64,000 nt of DNA from Iris pallida (Eukaryota > Streptophyta > Magnoliopsida > Asparagales > Iridaceae): assembly GCA_029216955.1 (NCBI GenBank), contig JANAVB010015600.1:26766188-26830187 (forward strand), written 5' to 3'. Position numbers and translations under genes: made by a program. The notes under the pieces were generated by a model that saw only the letters and a list, made by a program, of their open reading frames with translations, made no database searches and was not told the DNA's origin. This document shows, piece after piece, positions 57,511 to 64,000 of this stretch (within the stretch, counting starts at the first letter, position 1; each line of letters starts with the position of its first letter).

Positions 57511-59023
57511 ATGCATAATAGGCCACAGGCCAGCACTTGGATGCAACCATGCCGAGCAACCCCATGCAAACCCGAGGGGGGGGCTTACCAAGCTAGGCCG
57601 AGCCCAGCGCCCTCCAAACCGAGAGCAACAGCTCGATTACACATATAAATAGGTTATAAAAACAAACCGAGAACGAGTGAACAGAGGAAACAACTCAAAA
57701 CCCTAATCCAACACCCCGCCATGCTCCCCGCTGCCTGGGCGCATCCCCGCGCGTCCGTGCGTCGCCGTGCGCCGCCGTGAGCCGGCCAAAACCGCGCGCA
57801 GGAGGCGACTGCAACAGCAGCTATGGTTGGGCGATGAGCCACCTTCGCGACGCAAAATCTCAACGATCGCTCGATCGTTTTAAGTTCCGTAAACCCTGGT
57901 ATGATCCTGATATGACCCTTTTTAATCCCTATTAATTAGTTTAGATTCTAGTGATCTGAAACTCGAGATAATTCGAGTTGAAATTGCCGAAAAACCTGTT
58001 TGGAAATAGGACATATAACAGTCCAATCGTCCATGTTTGAAGATCGATTTTGATCGATCTAATGCTGTAGTATAAATTCTAATTGAAAAAAATTCTTAGA
58101 CAACCTATAGGGCTTCATAACCCTTTTCGTAGAATTGGATTTCATCGACTGAGCGTCGAGAAATCAAATTCCCAAAACCAAAAAAAACCTGTTTAAAAAT
58201 CAATAAAATCTTTCGATACGACGTACGTCCCGCCAATCCGGGCGACGTGGTCACGAACCGAAGGCATCGAAAGGTGCATAACGACTTCGTGGTCGTGTGG
58301 ACTTTGACAGAATTCAAATTGGTCGCGTATGCGTGACGAATTTGATGAGTATCCGCCAAAATTCACCGTATCGGTCTCTGTGCAAATTTTCTAATTACTT
58401 TATGCACGTTCGTCAGATCGAGACGAAACTTGCGCCAACAGGTCCGTATCATTTTTCTGGTCCTGTATGCCAAGTTTGGTCCAATTCTGAGACAGTTGAT
58501 TGGATCGCCGTTTTGCGGGCCCTACGGTCCGATTCAATGGGCGATTTTGTGCACGGCCCGCCGGAATCCAACTCTGGACATACGGTTGGGTTCGTATCGG
58601 AAAACTAGATCCGTAGACATGTAGTTTGATGACTTTAGAGATCGTTGACTCTAGCATGCTTTTTGGTGCAAAGCGGGTCCAACGGCGGACACCGTTTTGG
58701 CCCAAAATTACCGTTTTGCCCCTGTATCCAAAATTGGACTTAAGGACAGGCGATTCTTGCTAATTTGACTATTCTAAGAACATTGGTAATGTTTATTTTA
58801 GCTTTCGGGGACTATTGTATGAGTTTTGACTATTGTGACATTCTGAGTGGTTCAGATTATCGGTTACACCAGCACAGGACCACAGGCGAGTACAGTTTAT
58901 TGTCTGCATTTCAATATTGATCTTTACTATATTTCATTGATTGGCCATTGGTTATGTAATTTTTATACTCTATTATAAATTATTGAGTCGGGAATGAGAA
59001 GTACCAAGGATGTGTGATCCGAC

Positions 59024-59238
59024 CGTAGACAGTGTTTATTTTTCTGCAGTAGACCTCGTAGACAGTGCTTATTTTTTTGCAAGTAGATCTCATAGACAGT
59101 GCTTATTTTTCTGCAAGTAGACCTCGTAGACAGTGCTTATTTTTCTGCAGTAGACCTCGTAGACAGTGCTTATTTTTCATGCAAGTAGACCTCGTAGACA
59201 ATGCTTATTTTTCATGTAAGTAGACCTCGTAGACCGTG
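59024..59238 (+). repeat. 33-35-bp tandem array
   Basis: Six units and a part, starting at 59024, 59058, 59092, 59126, 59159, 59194 and 59229, each like GTAGACAGTGCTTATTTTTC followed by TGCAAGTAGACCTC. Confidence 0.95.
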
Positions 59239-59744
59239 CGGTATAGTATCCCAGACCGATCACATATCAAAGGTACTTCTAACAGTTGGGGAAAGTATTT
59301 TGTGTCAATTTATTTGCTATTGGTTTTCCGTATTTCCTATTTATTTTCAAAAACATGTAATTGATGTCTAACCTCTATTGTATAGTCATTTTCTTTATTT
59401 GAAATTGCATTCTTTGAATTATGCTCGTTCCATTCCTGACTGGAAACCATATTTTTTAGGTTAGCCGTAGATTCACTAAGCATGGGTAATACGGGTGTAC
59501 TTGCAGCCAAAGCCTAGAGACTAGCTAGATAGTTGAGTTGTAGTCATTATATATTTGTACAAGTTTATATTTTTCTACAAATGTAAAACTTGTGATCATT
59601 GTAAATTAAATTAATTTTGTGAATGAGCAATACTTGTGATTTTGGGCATTGTGGCTATACAGCGTTCTACCGCCGACATTGCGGCGTAGGCTGGCTTGGA
59701 CACGTCTCGTTTCCGTTTAAAAAAAATGGGTGCAGGTCGTGACA

Positions 59745-62700
59745 AGTTTTTGTGGTGGCCCATGCAGGTCTGTTTTTGCAAATCATGCGAACTCGTGATA
59801 GTACTTAAGTTATTTGTGCTATTGCGAGCCCGTGACTAGGAAATGCTCATTCGCGAATTAGGGATTACTTTAATTTAAGAGAATGACTAGGACTAGGAGT
59901 CCCTTGTTCAAATTGACCGTCGGGTAGTTAAGGTTGTTAGATAGGCCATACAATTTAGAATTATTAAATTCAGATAGCTTGCTAGATCCCTATAGACACA
60001 CTATTGCTTTTGATGTGATGATATGATCCAATGTGGATCCACTATTCACTGGTAAGTTAGGCTTATCTATAATTAAGGCTTTAATCGTGATAAACTGTTC
60101 GATTTTTCTTTTGCTCTATTTAGATATAAACATCATATCATAAATTAGAACTGTCTATTTAAATTCTATTTTTCTGTAAGGAAGTGATTTATAATTCATG
60201 ATTCTGTTATTTGTATGCGAATCTTGAGGTAGATTGATTTGAGATTTTCCCTCAACCATAGAAATGCATATAAAATAGATACTCGAATGTTTGTATTCCT
60301 TTCATCTTTAGTTAATTCCTCCATGTTAACACTTTTGTTTTAGGTGTTGTGACTGACAGGACGAATACCTACGCCTTATTTTTAGTCAACTTGTTGAATC
60401 TCTAGAAGCTCATGAATTTTTACAGATATAGTTAAAGGAATGGTTAGACAGCAGCGCACTGTCGTCAATTATTTGAGAGTGGAGAATGTGGGTTCACTGC
60501 AGCCAGCAGCGCACTGGCAAGGCACAATCCACATAATTGAAATCCTTTCGATGAATTGTAGTTTATGGAACATTGCTAAAACTATGTCCTCATTGACCTC
60601 TTTAGATCTTAGATACCCCACCTGATAGCTTATCACACCTGAATCACGGAACCAAGGGTTTGTCACAGCCAGAGTATACGGACGAGGCATAATTCTCGGT
60701 AAAATGATTTCAGACGTGATTACAAGTTTATGATACTATAGAGGGTAGAAAAATGCCATGTGTGTCCCATAAGACCCAAAGCCAAAAATAGTGAAAGTTT
60801 TGCCAGTTGAATAGCGTGTCTCCCAACCTAGCATCCCGTAGTCCTTGTGATCTATTAATAAGGTAATTGACTGACAATAATAGGCTTATCCAGATTATAG
60901 AATTTAGAGTTCCATAACCCATTAGTCGACCCAGGCCTTATGGATAGAAAGATAGTAGGAAGACTGTATAAGCAAGAGCACCTGGTAAGGTTTTGACTCT
61001 CTCAAAACTCGAACTACTTATTTTCTCCTTCCAATAATCTCGCATACTTGTATTTTGACTATCTTGACCAACGCTGCTATTCCAGCCTAGTTTTTGCAAG
61101 CTTACTCTTTTATCGAGCTTGATTCGAGACATATGTTTATTGGGGACGCCCGCTAACATATTGTCTAATAAGAATCGATGTATTACGGTCTGATCAACCG
61201 TAGTGCACCTGGTTCGCTCTTCCTCTGATTAACCTACGTGGATTGAGATGTAGATGTCTCTAGGATCTCATCCGCGACTGCATTGACAATTTCTCTTGAA
61301 TTATAATTCGCCTTTGAATCACGTAATTGTATTCAGTGACATCTCCCTTGAACTCTTTATGATTTTTGTCCTTCATTGATTTGGAAAGACGAAAGCTCGT
61401 AACTGGTAGAGAGATACAGAGTATCCCCATGGCTATGATAGTGGTATACACAAGTGTAGCTACCATCGGCCAGTCATGTGATTGAGTTACTCGTTCTCCC
61501 CTCGATCCCTCAAACTATTTTGAGACTTTCAAGCCATCTGAATTTGAGAATGAGTATGGCTTTACCCCTAGTCAAAATGCCAACCTAGGGACTATCTCTT
61601 CTCAAGAAACCAATTGTCGTGAGTCTCTAACTATCTGCTTGAAGCTTGCTTTAATTAGCAACCCTTGTGCCTTGACTCAACCGTCCCTCGACCAAAGCCC
61701 ACAGTTTAGACATGAGATTAATAGACAAGGGTAAGGACAATCATTTACCGTGACTATGGTAGATACTCATCCCGAGATTGGTTTCCAACAAATATTACCC
61801 TAGTTATGTAAATTTTGATATTAAGACCTAATTAGTGTTGGAACACCACAGTCACTAGCTTAGCTAATACCATATATTAAATACCCTGTCAATTGTGATC
61901 TACCAGTTGTCAACAACAATGCATGATCACTACAGCCCATACTACTAGAACCCTTATGACAATAGTCTGACAGGTTTGACACAACTAGAGTTTCACGACT
62001 CAGTTGTTAGAAATCTTTTTAGATGATGTGCCTTAGAGTTGGTTACCCCGTCGATAACTCTTGTATACTGTGGACCTGTAGGTCATACTATTTTATCGAC
62101 CATGTATCATTGTACACACTCATTTTCCATTTAGTGAGGAGCGATCCCTTACTCGACTTATAACTACCGTACCCCGCTACGCCGTGTCAGATTCTTTACT
62201 AACAGGAGTCGAGGTACGATATCCGGACTTTGAAATTCTTCTAACCTCATTTTTCCTAAAACCACGTCCTAGCCTTCTAAATTTTGGGATATACGAGGAC
62301 TTCCGATGGATTAGAATGATTTTTATTAGGATGATAATTAGTGCCCCGTGGACTCCCACCTTCTATTTAGATCATTTGATGTCCCCGTCCGTGACATTAA
62401 TATTCGGAGCACGAGACCAGCTGTTACCTTCCAACAAATTTTAGATGCAAAATTTAGACGAGTCCACCTTTATCTAGGTATATCATGTCCCACTTAAACA
62501 CGTCCTCTTGTGCTCTATTTTTATGGTACGATTTTCAGGTCAAAAGGACTAGCTATAACCCTTACCATAATACCGGTAAATTTTCCGACTACAATTAGAG
62601 ACTCAACCTCGACTCAAACCTTTCGACCCAATATATGGTGGTGATTTACTTGAAACCCACTATGCACCTGTCACTAGTGTGCCACTCAATTGTGTCTTCT

Positions 62701-63782
62701 CGTGCTACTTAAACACAAAAGTCACTGAAGGCACATTTTTGGGCTTTAAGGACCTAGCAAATCAATCTGACAGGCAACTAGCTCAACCACTTGGATGAAA
62801 ATCTATTCTAGGTTACCCTAACCTAGTAGAAATAGTTTATCATTGGGACCTTATTCAGTCAATATAGATTAAAATCCGAGGTTCATCCAACCAACTAGTG
62901 ATGTCCAGATAGGGAACCCATTAAGACCCAGTACAACCCATCTAGGCATACCCCCATATTTGGACTATGAAATTGAACTATTTGAAATAGGTCCCTATAC
63001 CTATTATGTAGTCTCTACCTCTTAGAATGTGAAGTCATTCGTAACCCTTATTCTGTCTGCCGAGAAGTCACAATACGATCTGGTATTGCATTTATATCCC
63101 TTGCTTGTGTGTTTAAATAACCACGAAAAAGATCACAATCTTGATTTCTCAAATTCCGTCCTATTATGGAACCTGTTCAGAATTTCGAGAATGGAATTTT
63201 CGTATCGCACGGAGTGCAAGCCCCTCTAAAAAATAAGTGTTTTTCGAGTTAGAAAGTGACTAGACTAGAGTAGCCCAATCTAGCAAATAAGATAATAGGT
63301 TCATAAATTTTCTTTCTATCTGCATCATTGGATACCCTCCACGGCTCTTAAAATTTCATATTCGTTCTCGATTATTTTTCCTTATCTTCCTGTCCTCCCT
63401 ACTTCGGAGCGACGAATAGTCATGCTTACTAGAAACTACCAATAATCTTTAGTTACTTGTATAAAATGGTTGCTTGTTAAATTTTGGGTTGCTTGATAGA
63501 TAAGAGAGGATTATAGATGCCATGTTCAGTAGATATCTATTGGTAGAAATTTTAGCAGTTAGTTGGAAGATTATAAAGTTTAACGACAGAAGAGGTGATA
63601 GAATAGTGCGACCAAAGGTGGGTAGAAGTCCTCAAGTATTCGGAGATACAAATGACTAGAAGGAGGATACAACTATTTTGAGAAATTAAATTTGAGGAGA
63701 TTAAGGAAATAGTATACTTTGATTTTAGGAATAATTACGAATTAGAATTTCGAGGACAAAATTATTTTAAGGTGGGTAGATT
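59745..63782 (+). other. Non-coding interior of the LARD-like element
   Basis: The start shares GTGGTGGCCCATGCAGGTCT with the leader of gypsy copy 2. From there to 63760 I see no frame longer than about 90 codons and no gag, protease, RT or integrase motif on either strand. The last bases hold TTCGAGGACAAAATT and the polypurine tract AAGGTGGGTAGA. Confidence 0.7.
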
Positions 63783-64000
63783 TGTAGCTTCCCTTCCCGG
63801 AAATTTTGAAATTATTTTTAATATTTATTTTATGGAAATGGTAATTTTTAGAATAATTGTACGAAGTCTAGGACTAAATAAAGATGGGGTATGATATGTT
63901 CACCAAGAACTCTTAGTGGACATTTTAGTTGGTTATTATTATCATTATTATTATTGTTATCATTATATTATTCTTATTATTATTATTATTATTATTATTA
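63783..64000 (+). repeat. 3' LTR of the LARD-like element, first 218 bases
   Basis: It matches 56545 onwards with few changes (CCCTTCCCGG against CCCTTTCCGG, GTCTAGG against GTTCTAGG). It is cut by the window end. Confidence 0.9.

Noticed and set aside
58297..58705. Overlapping ORFs of about 100 codons in the LARD LTR
   Set aside because: They occur on both strands in the same bases with no domain, start context or repeat elsewhere.
60440..63229. Short ORFs in the interior of the LARD-like element
   Set aside because: All are under 90 codons, scattered on both strands, and none shows gag, protease, RT or integrase motifs.

Overview
The window is repeat-rich intergenic DNA from a flowering plant. 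The evidence is nested Ty3/gypsy retrotransposons of plant lineages (Tekay/Del-like and Tat-like with two RNase H domains), an L1-type LINE, a CACTA remnant, a hAT-type element and Tourist-like MITEs. I found no ordinary host gene, tRNA, rRNA or CRISPR. The species cannot be told from the sequence. The many layers of insertion suggest a large genome.

Left part (1-28 kb). A Tekay-like gypsy element (pol and 3' LTR, 1-6003) abuts the 3' part of another LTR (6004-7856), which in turn abuts an L1-type LINE. The LINE is cut twice more: by a complete 13.3-kb Tat-lineage element (8702-22040, target duplication GATAT) and by a minus-strand solo LTR (22311-24876). Its endonuclease reading frame can be followed across both cuts, and it ends near a (TA)n tract at about 28.0 kb. 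The Tat element has gag, protease, RT, RNase H, a second archaeal-type RNase H and integrase, all damaged by stops. Its long 3' region carries what look like three antisense genes, each with a TATA box; one has an 87-bp intron that joins two frames perfectly.

Middle (28-52 kb). Nested MITEs at 28.4-30.1 kb are followed by a deep nest: an LTR-like host sequence holds a hAT-type element (31467-51614, TIR TAGGGGTGAGCA, 8-bp duplication CGTAGTTG). This holds a minus-strand solo LTR (31924-49879), which holds a truncated minus-strand CACTA element (about 34.6-48.3 kb), which holds a complete Tekay-like gypsy element (36371-46780, duplication CCGAT).

Right part (52-64 kb). A minus-strand LTR fragment is followed by a second Tat-type element on the minus strand (about 53.2-56.5 kb). 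It again has a TATA-led ORF running antisense to its own pol, between pol and the 3' LTR. It is interrupted at 56545 by an element with 3.2-kb LTRs and about 4 kb of interior without recognisable coding (LARD-like), which runs off the window. Almost every coding region is broken; many stops are C-to-T or G-to-A changes, as expected for old methylated copies. The most interesting content is the antisense gene module of the two Tat-type elements.
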